From Labilibaculum euxinicum (GTDB lineage Bacteria > Bacteroidota > Bacteroidia > Bacteroidales > Marinifilaceae): 64,000 bases of DNA. The notes beneath the pieces are model-generated. The model was not told the origin of the DNA. It did no database searches and saw only the letters and a list, made by a program, of their open reading frames with translations. Where the stretch lies: contig NZ_WTCR01000001.1 in the NCBI RefSeq assembly GCF_009795715.1, positions 1 to 64,000 of the forward strand. The letters run 5' to 3'. The position numbers and the translations under genes are program-made. Shown here piece after piece: positions 28,920 through 38,356 of this stretch. Each line of letters opens with the position of its first letter. The stretch's first letter is position 1.

Positions 28920-29982
28920 TTATATTTTGAAGGTTTTTAATTACCTGCTGCTCTTCTTTCTTTAAGCAATACAAAAAATAAGGCAAGGCAAGCAAAGACT
29001 TTAATCGAAATTTATAATCGTAGCACATAAAATATCGATCAACCTGATCAGTAAACTGAAATTTATAGCTGTCCAGTCCCATACCAAAAGAGATCTTCTG
29101 CTTGCCGTCTTTAAAACTATTCTGAATAATTGAATCAACACAATGGATTCCTACACCATATCTTCGGTAATCCCGATCAAAGGCTGCGTCAATCCCAATT
29201 CTTACTCCATTCCAATCGATACTTGTTGCGTAAGCTACCACTTGCTGATTAAATTTCACGAATACTACCTGCGAAGGAAATATTTCATACATTTTTAAAT
29301 GAAACTGTTCTTTTTCAGCATCTCCGTACAAAAAACTTTTCCCATCTCTTTCTTTCGTTTTTGCTATTCGTCTAATTTCGGTTAAACCAGCCTCGTTTAT
29401 CTCTTCAAAACCAACTTCGATCTCAAAACTTTCTTTTTTAATTTTCCTCAAAGTTCTTCGCAAATCTTCGCGAAATTTTCTTGCATATACTGCATCCGAG
29501 AACTCCTCATAACTGCTGTATTTATCTACACGAACAAAAGGCGCACCAGCGTAATGTAACAACCGGTATTTGTTGGCTAAAACCGATGATTCGGGCAAGT
29601 ATTTAAAAAAGATGAAGTGAAATTTTATATTTGTTTTTATCCACGAAATCAATTCAGATGAAAAGCATTCTTCCAAATCATCAAACTTCAAAATATCATT
29701 CCCGAGACTGGACCATTGTTGTCCCATAAACTCTAAAAATTCAATTTTAACCACTTTAAAATAGATTCTGTACAATTTCACAAGAGGAACTACAGCAGCA
29801 AGCTGATCATCTTTATAAGCTGCAACGATAAATGCTTTTTTGTTATATCCAAGCACATTGTTTTCAACCTTTTCGAAAACAGAAAACCAATTGTAAATCC
29901 AGTTGAACTGATTACTGGGAAAATTCCCGAAGTAATCAATCTCCTTCAGATCATTTAAAGTGATAAAGCGAAAATGATACAT
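28900..29982 (-). CDS. FemAB/GNAT-like acyl- or aminoacyltransferase
   Basis: A 360-residue protein of the Acetyltransf_6/FemAB-related group (GNAT fold, BioF2-like). The second half has the typical core from about 170 to 310, including VVFVKFNQQVVAYA and DRDYRRYGVG, the equivalent of the CoA-pyrophosphate loop. FemAB relatives transfer amino acids from aminoacyl-tRNA, others transfer acyl groups from acyl-CoA. In this locus it is a candidate for modifying an amino sugar. It is followed within 20 bp overlap by the deacetylase, which would expose the amine it could use (inference). Confidence 0.75.
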   Translation of the reverse strand: MYHFRFITLNDLKEIDYFGNFPSNQFNWIYNWFSVFEKVENNVLGYNKKAFIVAAYKDDQLAAVVPLVKLYRIYFKVVKIEFLEFMGQQWSSLGNDILKFDDLEECFSSELISWIKTNIKFHFIFFKYLPESSVLANKYRLLHYAGAPFVRVDKYSSYEEFSDAVYARKFREDLRRTLRKIKKESFEIEVGFEEINEAGLTEIRRIAKTKERDGKSFLYGDAEKEQFHLKMYEIFPSQVVFVKFNQQVVAYATSIDWNGVRIGIDAAFDRDYRRYGVGIHCVDSIIQNSFKDGKQKISFGMGLDSYKFQFTDQVDRYFMCYDYKFRLKSLLALPYFLYCLKKEEQQVIKNLQNINGNGRI

Positions 29983-29985
29983 GTT

Positions 29986-31245
29986 TTAAATTGTTGCTGA
30001 GTGAGTCTTCAAATCGACTGATGAAAGCCGCTGTTTTATTTCAATGTAACGGTTAATCCTATCTTCGATCAATGAAATTCCGATGAACAGAGAAAGAATC
30101 AGATCCAATAAAAAGTAGTTAGCCTGCTGTGTTACCAAACAGGAAATAAACATAAAAAAAATTGCCGCAGTCAATTGGTTGTGACTACTGTTCGATTTGG
30201 AAATTTCCCTGAAAATTGAATAAAGGAACACCAGATAAAGTAGAAAACCGAGTATTCCATTGTCAACAATAGTCTGAACAAAACCATTGTGTGCAAAAAG
30301 AGGCATTCCATCCTTTTTCTCATATCTGTTTTGTGATTCCTGCATGCCCATCCCAACCAAATAGGTCACAAAATTACTTTCGTACAAATTTTCCAAATAT
30401 ACCTGAGCAATTTGCAAACGCCCGGAACCTACAGTTTCATAAGCCGATTTATCTTCCTGCCCTGCCCTGTCGTCCATCACTCTGCGGCGAAAGCCTTCGT
30501 TGGTTTGATACAACACAATAAGACCCACAAATAAAAGAACAATAAGACCCAATATTTTACCCGCTTCCTTAAAGGTAATTTTTCGTACAAAAAGGATGCT
30601 GACTCCAACCACAAACATGAGCCAGCCGGTTCGTGTGTAGGTTTTGAAAAGAAAGAATAATCCTAAAATTAAAAGAGGTCCCAATACTAAATTCAACAGC
30701 ATACCGCCTCTTTTTTTAACGATAAACTCAAGAATAACAATGCAGGCGATGGATAATAAAGCCGAGGTATAATGCGGCGCTCCCAATATTCCAACCAAAC
30801 CATCCAAAGAGGTATCCTCCATCCAAAGCATGGTTTTACTTACCGGAGCCGAAAAAACACCCAAATAGTAAGGAATATTTGAAATAATTAGAAAGCTGGC
30901 CAGATAAACCGGCAGCATCCGTAATTTCTTCAGGCTTTCAACACTGTTGATATTCAAATAAATCCAATGAACCACCAAGGGTATGGTTAAGTATTTAGAG
31001 AAATTGATAATGGAATCAACCGGATAATCGAAAAAAGAAGTATTCACCAGATTCTTAATCGCGAAAAGATAGCCGAGAATCAAAAAATTGAAATGGACTT
31101 TCTGCCCCAGAACACCAACAAATAGAAAAATAAGTAAAGGCAACTTCCAAATGTAAGCCATTTCCTGACCACCAATTGTATAACTCTTTAAAAAAAGAGC
31201 AATAAAAAAAGCCAGCATCCAAAATCCTGTTTCAATGTACTTCAT
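29986..31245 (-). CDS. Wzy-like O-antigen/EPS polymerase
   Basis: A 419-residue polytopic membrane protein with about ten to twelve helices and one large periplasmic loop (about 265-320). The loop carries the segment MPLFAHNGFVQ, matching the H-N motif typical of O-antigen ligases and Wzy polymerases. It would polymerise repeat units on the periplasmic side after flipping by the Wzx homologue. It is the only polymerase candidate in the locus. A ligase function is a less likely alternative. Confidence 0.85.
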   Translation of the reverse strand: MKYIETGFWMLAFFIALFLKSYTIGGQEMAYIWKLPLLIFLFVGVLGQKVHFNFLILGYLFAIKNLVNTSFFDYPVDSIINFSKYLTIPLVVHWIYLNINSVESLKKLRMLPVYLASFLIISNIPYYLGVFSAPVSKTMLWMEDTSLDGLVGILGAPHYTSALLSIACIVILEFIVKKRGGMLLNLVLGPLLILGLFFLFKTYTRTGWLMFVVGVSILFVRKITFKEAGKILGLIVLLFVGLIVLYQTNEGFRRRVMDDRAGQEDKSAYETVGSGRLQIAQVYLENLYESNFVTYLVGMGMQESQNRYEKKDGMPLFAHNGFVQTIVDNGILGFLLYLVFLYSIFREISKSNSSHNQLTAAIFFMFISCLVTQQANYFLLDLILSLFIGISLIEDRINRYIEIKQRLSSVDLKTHSATI

Positions 31246-31273
31246 ATTTACATCAGCGAATTAACAAATTCCA

Positions 31274-32479
31274 TTATTCCAATTCAACTGCAATTAGTTC
31301 TCCTATTTTATTCATGATCCGATCCCGTGTATCCAAATTAGGAAACTCCAGTAAACCTATCCCAACCGTACAATTCGAACCGCAAAACCGAAAAACATCT
31401 GCCCCCTCTTCAACCATCAATTTAATTTCAAGCACATAATCCCTTATCGAATCATCCAATTTAACCGATCTGAATTTCCCATCTTTATTGGAATGAATCA
31501 CATAAGTTGTGAAATACTTATTGATCCCTTCTTGGTTGTTAATCTCTGGTTCCACTCCCATGCAGGCATCCACACTCATTTTTATCATGTCTACATTGAT
31601 TGCACATTTTATAATTTCCGGAATGAAATTCTCTCCGTTACGAGTTCCAATCTCCATCAAATAAATCTGATCGTTCTCATCAATAATCACCTCGATATTA
31701 ACCCCACCAAATTTGATTTTTAACAAATCGATTACTCTTTGTAATTCTTCTTTTATTTTTTCGTGTAACTCATTGGGCAAAAGAGAAGGATAATTGATAC
31801 TGGATGGTACAAATTGATTGACCTCAAGGTCATTTTTCTGATCTCCCAGATAGTATGTTGTAATTTTACCATTGTAAATAAAAATTTCTCCATCGAGCTG
31901 AGGATATTTCTTTTCGATATATTCCTCAACAATAAAGCGTTTGCTTCGCGAAAATTTCATTGCATAATCAATTGCCTTGCCTATTTCCCATAAATCTTTC
32001 ACCAAAGTAATTCCCTTACTTCCCGAAGAATCTACTGGTTTTACCAGAACAGGATAGGTGAATTCATCTGATTTTTCTGAAAAATCATTTAAAGTACTGT
32101 ATCCGCCATACTTAGGTGTATTAAATTTATTCGTGAGTAAAAAACTACGATACAAATCTTTCTCCGAAAGAATTTTCACCGATTTGTATGGATTCCCCGG
32201 AAGTCCCATTTTTTCGGACACATAAGCTGCTGTAGTTGTTGCTGAATTGGAGGCACAAGCCAAAACCCCATCAATCTCCAATTTTCTTGATAAATTCAAT
32301 ACTCCCTTTAAATCGCCAGTGTTCAAATTAATATATTCATCGGCATACTGATGTCCCGGATTCTCAGGTGTATCGTCACATGTAATTACATAATAACCAG
32401 CTAATTTTGCATACAGAATGCTTGAGATCTGAAAAGAAGCACCACCAAGTATTAACAATCTCTTTCCTTGTAAACACAT
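31274..32479 (-). CDS. ATP-grasp ligase, paralogue B
   Basis: A 401-residue ATP-grasp protein very similar to the one at 34485-35732 (both share ENPGHQYADEY and KPVDSSGSKG in matching positions). The pre-ATP-grasp domain (LLILGGASFQISS) is followed by the ATP-binding loop KPVDSSGSKGI (about 142-152) and the metal site LMEIGTRNGEN. Relatives include PurK/carbamoyl-phosphate-synthase-like amino-acid ligases. It probably forms an amide bond between an acid and an amine. Residue differences from its paralogue around the metal site (GTRNGEN against GPRNGGN) suggest different substrates. Confidence 0.85.
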   Translation of the reverse strand: MCLQGKRLLILGGASFQISSILYAKLAGYYVITCDDTPENPGHQYADEYINLNTGDLKGVLNLSRKLEIDGVLACASNSATTTAAYVSEKMGLPGNPYKSVKILSEKDLYRSFLLTNKFNTPKYGGYSTLNDFSEKSDEFTYPVLVKPVDSSGSKGITLVKDLWEIGKAIDYAMKFSRSKRFIVEEYIEKKYPQLDGEIFIYNGKITTYYLGDQKNDLEVNQFVPSSINYPSLLPNELHEKIKEELQRVIDLLKIKFGGVNIEVIIDENDQIYLMEIGTRNGENFIPEIIKCAINVDMIKMSVDACMGVEPEINNQEGINKYFTTYVIHSNKDGKFRSVKLDDSIRDYVLEIKLMVEEGADVFRFCGSNCTVGIGLLEFPNLDTRDRIMNKIGELIAVELE

Positions 32480-32542
32480 ATCACCCTTATTTTTAACTAT
32501 CCCGCATCACAATATTTACCAGTCACAGAGGAGTAAATTAGC

Positions 32543-33505
32543 CTAAGCAATAATCTTCAGTTTCTTTCTGGATGTATACAAAAAACAAAAAATAGAATCG
32601 AACATTTTGTATCTGGAAAGTATTCGGTACAAATATTCATTCCCTTTGGCTTTTTCTTTAAAATAGGTACTGCACTCCTCCCTTAAATCCTCTTTTTTTA
32701 AGAAAATAGCATATTTCAAAAGTTCCCTATGATAAATATTTAATATATAAGGCAGTAAATGCCTGCGGTTGAATTTCCCGATGTAATATTTTTTAATAAT
32801 GTATCTGTCTTTAAAAAATCGATAATCTCCATTCCAATCTAATTTATGGGTCACCGAATCGTCGTGAATCCGATAAGTAATGGTATCGTCTTTCATGTAA
32901 TGAACTTTTGTTGCGGCGGCTGTTTCAATCCATAACGGATAATCCCCCATTTTCCATTTTTCATCAACAATTTTCTTCCCAATATTAATTTTCTGAAGCA
33001 AATCATTTTTCATGCACACCGTTGCAGTTGCAATATGATTTCCCTTTAATACATCATCTAAAACATCACCCGTAGGTAACATTTCCTCACCCCGAAGACT
33101 CTTTATTATTTTTCCATCTTTAACACACGAAAAATTGGTATGTACCATTCCGTAATCAGGATTGGCTTCTAAAAAATCAACCTGCTTTTGCAGTTTATAC
33201 GGATCGGTCCAAAAATCATCACCTTCACAAAAAGCAACATATTTCCCTTTGCAGGCAAGGTCAGTTCTATGATCATTTGCTGCTGCGCCCACATTTTTTT
33301 CATCGGTGATGATCCGGATTACATCAGGATATTTGTCCGCATATTCCTGAACAATTTTCATCGTACCGTCCGTACTGCAATCCTCACCAATAATGTATTC
33401 AAACGGGAAATTGGTTTTCTGCATCATGATTCCTTCAATGCACTGCGCAATGAATTTTTCATGATTGTAGGTAATCGTTTTTATACTAACAAAAGGGGTC
33501 GTCAT
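32543..33505 (-). CDS. GT2-family glycosyltransferase
   Basis: A 320-residue GT-A enzyme. The N-terminal nucleotide-sugar domain shows TYNHEKFI, the ED-x-STDG segment (GEDCSTDG), and the catalytic/metal motif EGDDFWTDPYK (about 94-104). Proteins of this subgroup are common in capsule loci and often transfer rhamnose or related sugars, but the donor cannot be assigned. There is no membrane segment; it should act at the cytosolic face of the membrane. Confidence 0.92.
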   Translation of the reverse strand: MTTPFVSIKTITYNHEKFIAQCIEGIMMQKTNFPFEYIIGEDCSTDGTMKIVQEYADKYPDVIRIITDEKNVGAAANDHRTDLACKGKYVAFCEGDDFWTDPYKLQKQVDFLEANPDYGMVHTNFSCVKDGKIIKSLRGEEMLPTGDVLDDVLKGNHIATATVCMKNDLLQKINIGKKIVDEKWKMGDYPLWIETAAATKVHYMKDDTITYRIHDDSVTHKLDWNGDYRFFKDRYIIKKYYIGKFNRRHLLPYILNIYHRELLKYAIFLKKEDLREECSTYFKEKAKGNEYLYRILSRYKMFDSIFCFLYTSRKKLKIIA

Positions 33506-33531
33506 ATTTTATGAATTTATTGAATGTTTTT

Positions 33532-34482
33532 TTACAACACAGCCAGTAATACATTACAAATCCGCTCCATATCTTCTCTGTTGTATCTCTGATCGACAGG
33601 AAGAGGAAGGATGTATTTTGCCAGCTTGTAATCCAAACTGTCTGCCGGACATTCCTCCAACACATTTGGCCAATAGCAGGCTGTAAATATTTTATTTTGA
33701 AGTAATTCCTTTCTCACATTTTCATTTTCTACATACAAAGGATAAACCATTGGGCCATTTACGAGCAAATCGGAAAAATTGAATCGATTGACTCCGGACA
33801 ATTGCTGATGCAGATACCGAAAGTTTTCTTCTCTGATTTGTTTTACTTTGGAATAATCAATGTGACTTAAAAGAGACTTGCTTAGCTCCGACATCTGCAG
33901 AATCGGCTGCCCCGACAGCTTTAAACTATTCTTCTGAAAATCGGAATAGCCGCTTTCTGCACCCAATTCCAAACGCTTTAGCAAATGTGACATTCTATCC
34001 CACGAATAATCCATTTTTAATTCTTCCTCTAAAACCAAATTGCTTGACAAATAAGCGCCGTCAGGAACACCAAAAAACTTACGGGCCGAATAAAATGTTC
34101 CAAAAGCCGATGTTTTATCTGAAAAGAATGCCTGCGAATTGTCAACAATCAGATTCTCGGTCTGATAACTCAAAGCTTCAAGAACAGCATCTTTAATTCC
34201 GAAGTAGTTGATGTAAAGCACCGCCTCATCCTTCTTTGGTGAAAAATCTAAAACAGGATTCAGATTCTGATCGATTGAATAAAACTCAGCTTCTACATTC
34301 AACTTTTTTATGGGTTCAAAAAGCACTTTACAGGAAAACTTTGGCAGGTATATTTTTTTGAAATTACCGACCCGAAGCAAATATTCGAGACAATTTCTGC
34401 CGGTATTCAAGTGCAGCAGATCCGGGTAATATCCTGGTCCGCCAACCACTTCCAACTCAAAATAGCCGCCAATTGCTTTCAT
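33532..34482 (-). CDS. Divergent DegT/DnrJ-like PLP enzyme
   Basis: A 316-residue protein with the fold-type I aminotransferase pattern. D114 in LIVDNSQ would bind the pyridine nitrogen and K135 in YSARKFFGVPDGA sits where sugar aminotransferases have the PLP lysine (compare SFHATKVFNTIEGG in the gene at 35737). It is about 70 residues shorter than typical DegT proteins and lacks the usual N-terminal part. It could be an active transaminase on an unusual substrate or a degenerate relative. It is 2 bp from the upstream ATP-grasp gene. Confidence 0.65.
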   Translation of the reverse strand: MKAIGGYFELEVVGGPGYYPDLLHLNTGRNCLEYLLRVGNFKKIYLPKFSCKVLFEPIKKLNVEAEFYSIDQNLNPVLDFSPKKDEAVLYINYFGIKDAVLEALSYQTENLIVDNSQAFFSDKTSAFGTFYSARKFFGVPDGAYLSSNLVLEEELKMDYSWDRMSHLLKRLELGAESGYSDFQKNSLKLSGQPILQMSELSKSLLSHIDYSKVKQIREENFRYLHQQLSGVNRFNFSDLLVNGPMVYPLYVENENVRKELLQNKIFTACYWPNVLEECPADSLDYKLAKYILPLPVDQRYNREDMERICNVLLAVL

Positions 34483-34484
34483 AC

Positions 34485-35732
34485 TTAAATAGCTAAGCGA
34501 TTTGTGTTCGCATTATTCACAAAAATTATTCCTTCCGATTCGAGTTCAATCTGAATGTATTTTTCGCTGTTGTCTATCTTTTCATACATCTCATCCTCCG
34601 ACGAAAATTGAAGTAAAAGAACGCCAATGGTTGCATTCGATCCTTGAAAAGATATCACCGAATCACCAATGTTTTTAAAAATGTGCTTCTCCAGAATATT
34701 TTCAGTTAAATCCGGAGATATAGTTATTTCTTTTAACAGACCATCCCGATCGCTGTGCAAAACATAGTAAGCAAAAAAGCCTTCTTTGTGAATGTGATCA
34801 ACAATAATTTTCTTTCCCATGGCTGCTTCAACAGTCGCATTCACCATATTAAATCCGCTTGCATACTGCTCCAGCTGAGGAACCAAATTCCCTCCGTTGC
34901 GAGGACCGACTTCCATTAAAAAAATTCGGTCATCCTCATCAATTCTAACTTCAATATTAAAGGCTCCCTGCTTTATAGCAAGAAGATCGAATAAGCGCTG
35001 CAGTTCCAGTTCAATACGGCTCAAAACAGCCGTGGAATGGATCGATGGCAATGTTGTAGAGTAAGGAACAAATGGATTTACTTTTTCATCGAAATGATGA
35101 TCACCCAAATAACAAAAACATATTTTCCCTCCGCACACAAATACATCACCATGAATCTGCGGTCCTTTCTTAACAAGAAACTCCTCCATCACAATCCTTT
35201 TGGTTCTGGAAAAACTCATCGCATATTCAAAAGCACTTACCAGCTCCCCCGCCGAATGAATCTTTCGAACCCCTTTACTTCCCGATGAATCAACAGGTTT
35301 TACCATCAACGGAAATGTAAAATCATCTATTTCGAGCAAGGCATCTGCCAGGCTTTCAAAGCCTTTCGATTTTGGCAGGTTAAATCCATTCTTTTGAAGA
35401 AAATTCCTAAATAAATCTTTCTCTGCCAAAATTTTCACCGATTGGTATGAATTCCCCGGCAGCTCCATTTTTTCGGATACATATGCAGCAGTTGGTGCTG
35501 CAGGATCCGAGGCATAGGCTACGATACCATCTATCTCCAGCTTTTTAGCCAATTCGAGCACCAATTCTTTATCCGTAGTGCTGATGTTGTAATACTCATC
35601 GGCATATTGATGCCCGGGATTTTCAGGCGCAAAATCACAGGTAATTACGTGATAGTCCAACTTCTTTGCAGAAAGAACAGAAGGCACCTGAAAATAAGAA
35701 CCTCCAAGTAGTAATATCTTCTTCTTGTTCAT
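34485..35732 (-). CDS. ATP-grasp ligase, paralogue A
   Basis: A 415-residue ATP-grasp protein. The N-terminal domain begins KKILLLGGSYFQ, the ATP-binding loop is KPVDSSGSKGV, and the metal-binding end is LMEVGPRNGGN. It is a paralogue of the gene at 31274-32479. It lies between two PLP-enzyme genes with gaps of 4 and 2 bp, so the three are surely co-transcribed; a plausible unit is an amino sugar made by the aminotransferase and then amidated by the ligase (inference). Confidence 0.85.
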   Translation of the reverse strand: MNKKKILLLGGSYFQVPSVLSAKKLDYHVITCDFAPENPGHQYADEYYNISTTDKELVLELAKKLEIDGIVAYASDPAAPTAAYVSEKMELPGNSYQSVKILAEKDLFRNFLQKNGFNLPKSKGFESLADALLEIDDFTFPLMVKPVDSSGSKGVRKIHSAGELVSAFEYAMSFSRTKRIVMEEFLVKKGPQIHGDVFVCGGKICFCYLGDHHFDEKVNPFVPYSTTLPSIHSTAVLSRIELELQRLFDLLAIKQGAFNIEVRIDEDDRIFLMEVGPRNGGNLVPQLEQYASGFNMVNATVEAAMGKKIIVDHIHKEGFFAYYVLHSDRDGLLKEITISPDLTENILEKHIFKNIGDSVISFQGSNATIGVLLLQFSSEDEMYEKIDNSEKYIQIELESEGIIFVNNANTNRLAI

Positions 35733-35736
35733 AGCT

Positions 35737-36906
35737 TTACTCCATTTTTCTTTTAATCTGACTCAATATCTTCACAGCAATTTCTCTGCTCTCAACCCGC
35801 GCCATCCCTTTAAGAACAGACACAACAGTATCAACCACTTCATCGGGTAAATCAGGATACAAGGGAAGACAAATTACCTGTCGTGATATCTCGTAAGCAA
35901 TATCCAAACCTTTTGCTGACGGCAATCCCCGGTATGTTGAGAATTCACTGATTAAAGGGTAAAAATACCGCCGGCCGTAAATGTTGTGCTTTTTCAGTTC
36001 TTCATATACATCATCTCTCGATCTGCCGAACTCCGATTCGTCAATGAAAACGGGAAAATAGGAATAGTTGTAATCAACATCCACCGGATTTTCGAGGTAA
36101 CGAACCCCTTCAATATCTTTCAACCCATCGCGGTATTTTTCAGTAATGTGCTGTCTGCCGTCAATTGCCGAATCGAAATATTTCAATTGCAGAATTCCGT
36201 AAGCGGCCTGCAATTCGTTCATTTTAGCATTAATGCCAGGTGCAACAACGGTTGTTTCATCAGCAATGCCAAAATTTTTCAAATAATCAATTCGCTTTTT
36301 TGTTTTCAAATCATGACAGATGATGGCGCCGCCTTCGATGGTATTGAAAACTTTGGTTGCATGAAAACTAAGAATGGATAAATCGCCGTAGTTCAGAACA
36401 CTGGATCCTTTGTATTTCACGCCAAAAGCATGAGCGGCATCATAAATTACCCGCAAGCCATATCGGTCGGCCAAATTTTGAATCTCATCAACATCACACG
36501 GATTTCCATATACGTGAACAGGCAATATTGCGGTTGTTTCAGGCGTAATTGCGGCCTCAATCAATTTAGCATCCAAATTGCAGTAATCAGCTTCAATATC
36601 AACAAAAACAGGTTTTATTCCATTCCACCATAAAGAGTGGGTTGTGGCAACAAAACTGAATGGCGTAGTAATTACTTCTCCTTTTATTTTCAGACACTGC
36701 AAGGCTGCCATTAAGGCCAGCGTTCCGTTCGAAAATAAGGATACGTAAGGTACTCCAAGAAAAACGGCCAGTTGTTTTTCAAATTCCTGATGGTATTTGC
36801 CATTATTTGTCAGCCACCTGCTGTCCCAGATATCCTCTAACAAAGGGATAAATTCATTTAATGGCGGCAATTGCGGCCGGGTAACTAATATTTTATGTTT
36901 TTCCAT
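35737..36906 (-). CDS. DegT/DnrJ/EryC1-family sugar aminotransferase
   Basis: A 389-residue PLP enzyme. The internal-aldimine lysine is K185 in SFHATKVFNTIEGG; D156 in VIYDAAHAFG binds the cofactor; FSNGTLAL (58-65) binds phosphate. Relatives such as the FdtB and VioA groups transaminate nucleotide-linked keto-sugars to 3- or 4-amino sugars. This would add an amino sugar to the repeat unit. Its start overlaps the end of the flippase gene by 22 bp. Confidence 0.9.
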   Translation of the reverse strand: MEKHKILVTRPQLPPLNEFIPLLEDIWDSRWLTNNGKYHQEFEKQLAVFLGVPYVSLFSNGTLALMAALQCLKIKGEVITTPFSFVATTHSLWWNGIKPVFVDIEADYCNLDAKLIEAAITPETTAILPVHVYGNPCDVDEIQNLADRYGLRVIYDAAHAFGVKYKGSSVLNYGDLSILSFHATKVFNTIEGGAIICHDLKTKKRIDYLKNFGIADETTVVAPGINAKMNELQAAYGILQLKYFDSAIDGRQHITEKYRDGLKDIEGVRYLENPVDVDYNYSYFPVFIDESEFGRSRDDVYEELKKHNIYGRRYFYPLISEFSTYRGLPSAKGLDIAYEISRQVICLPLYPDLPDEVVDTVVSVLKGMARVESREIAVKILSQIKRKME

Positions 36907-38345
36907 CTTCTTAGGGGTATTACTTCTTTTAAAATCAGTAATCCATCGGTCAAAGCTTCTTGTTTTGTTGCTATTGCCAACAGTAAATAAGATCCGATAC
37001 CTATAAGTATCTGGTAAGAGAGAGAAAGAATTTCATTATCGATCAACCAACCTGTCATCATAAAAGCAACCATTAAAAGACTGATTAAAAAGGTTTGACT
37101 AACGTCTTTAAGTTGATTGGGTATGGTATAGGCAATCAATTTCCCTGTAAAAAAAGCATTGATAAAAAAGCTAATGAAAGAGGTACAGATCTGGCCGATC
37201 ACCAAACCCATTATTCCCCAATTCAATCCGATAATAATTGCAAGTATCACAATCGATTTTTTAACGATTTCGAGGTACAAGAATAAATCAGAACGGCCTT
37301 TTACCTTTAAAATATTCAAATTAGAAGCGTGCAAAGTGTAGATCATTCCTGCAATACACAACAACTGAAAGTAAGGTACTGCCGGCAGCCATTTTGCACC
37401 TAAAACCAATACCAATAATGGTTTGGCGACCACAGCCAATCCCAGCATAAGAGGGAAATTAATAAAGACCAAAAGTTTAATCAGTTTTCTAAATCCTTGT
37501 TTCAACTTTTCGTTATCGTCCTGAATTTTCGAAAAAGCCGGAAAGGTTACATTTCCCACCACCTGTGCCAATGTAGTAACCGGAACCTGCTGCAGTTTTT
37601 TTGCCTGCGTGTAAAAACCCAAAGCTGATGCTGAAAACATTCGTCCGATTACCATTAAGTAAATGTTCTCGAAAGTTTGACTGATAATGCCGGACAGCAG
37701 CAGTTTAGAACCAAAACGAAACAGCTGCTTAAAAGATTGAATGGAAAAAATAAATGAAGGCCGCCACGAACTTTTTATCCAAAACAAAACAGTTCTAAAA
37801 AAATAGATGCCAATAATTTGACCAGCAAGCGCCCAAACACCAAGATTGAGTAAAGCCATTCCTATTCCTACAAAAGCCGATAAAAAGTTGGCAATTACTA
37901 CCACCTGAGCAATGGACTTAAAATTCATTTCAATTTTAAACTTCACCAAATGAATTAAGCCAAAAGAGTTTACTGCCAAAACAAGACAAACAACCCTCGT
38001 TAAATCTATCAGCAAAGGCTGATGAAAAAAGTCGGCAATATAAGGAGCGGCAGCAAATAACAGGAAGTAGAGTACAAAACCTATTGCGATGTTAAAATAA
38101 AAAACCGTTGAATAATCGGTCTGATTCACATCCTTTTTCTGAATGAGTGCATTATCGAATCCGCTATCGATAAATGCCTGGGAAACTCCAATAAAGATGG
38201 CCAGCATCCCTATCAAACCAAAATCTTCCGGCTCCAGCAGTCTGGCAAGTATAACCTGAGAAATCAGGAGAATGAACTGGCTTCCAAATTTTTCAAGGAA
38301 ACTCCAGAATACACCTTTAATGGTTTGACTCTTTAATTCGGACAT
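36885..38345 (-). CDS. Wzx-type polysaccharide flippase
   Basis: A 486-residue polytopic inner-membrane protein of the MOP superfamily (WzxC/lipopolysaccharide-flippase group), with about 12-14 helices and the N-terminal signature KGVFWSFLEKFGSQ. It would move undecaprenyl-linked repeat units across the inner membrane to the Wzy-like polymerase encoded at 29986. It is 11 bp downstream of wecB and overlaps the aminotransferase gene by 22 bp. Confidence 0.92.
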   Translation of the reverse strand: MSELKSQTIKGVFWSFLEKFGSQFILLISQVILARLLEPEDFGLIGMLAIFIGVSQAFIDSGFDNALIQKKDVNQTDYSTVFYFNIAIGFVLYFLLFAAAPYIADFFHQPLLIDLTRVVCLVLAVNSFGLIHLVKFKIEMNFKSIAQVVVIANFLSAFVGIGMALLNLGVWALAGQIIGIYFFRTVLFWIKSSWRPSFIFSIQSFKQLFRFGSKLLLSGIISQTFENIYLMVIGRMFSASALGFYTQAKKLQQVPVTTLAQVVGNVTFPAFSKIQDDNEKLKQGFRKLIKLLVFINFPLMLGLAVVAKPLLVLVLGAKWLPAVPYFQLLCIAGMIYTLHASNLNILKVKGRSDLFLYLEIVKKSIVILAIIIGLNWGIMGLVIGQICTSFISFFINAFFTGKLIAYTIPNQLKDVSQTFLISLLMVAFMMTGWLIDNEILSLSYQILIGIGSYLLLAIATKQEALTDGLLILKEVIPLRRWKNIKY

Positions 38346-38356
38346 TTATAATGTAG

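Noticed and set aside
27978-31245. PEP-CTERM/exosortase locus
   Set aside because: The FemAB-like and deacetylase genes suggest it, but no exosortase or PEP-CTERM protein is present in the window.
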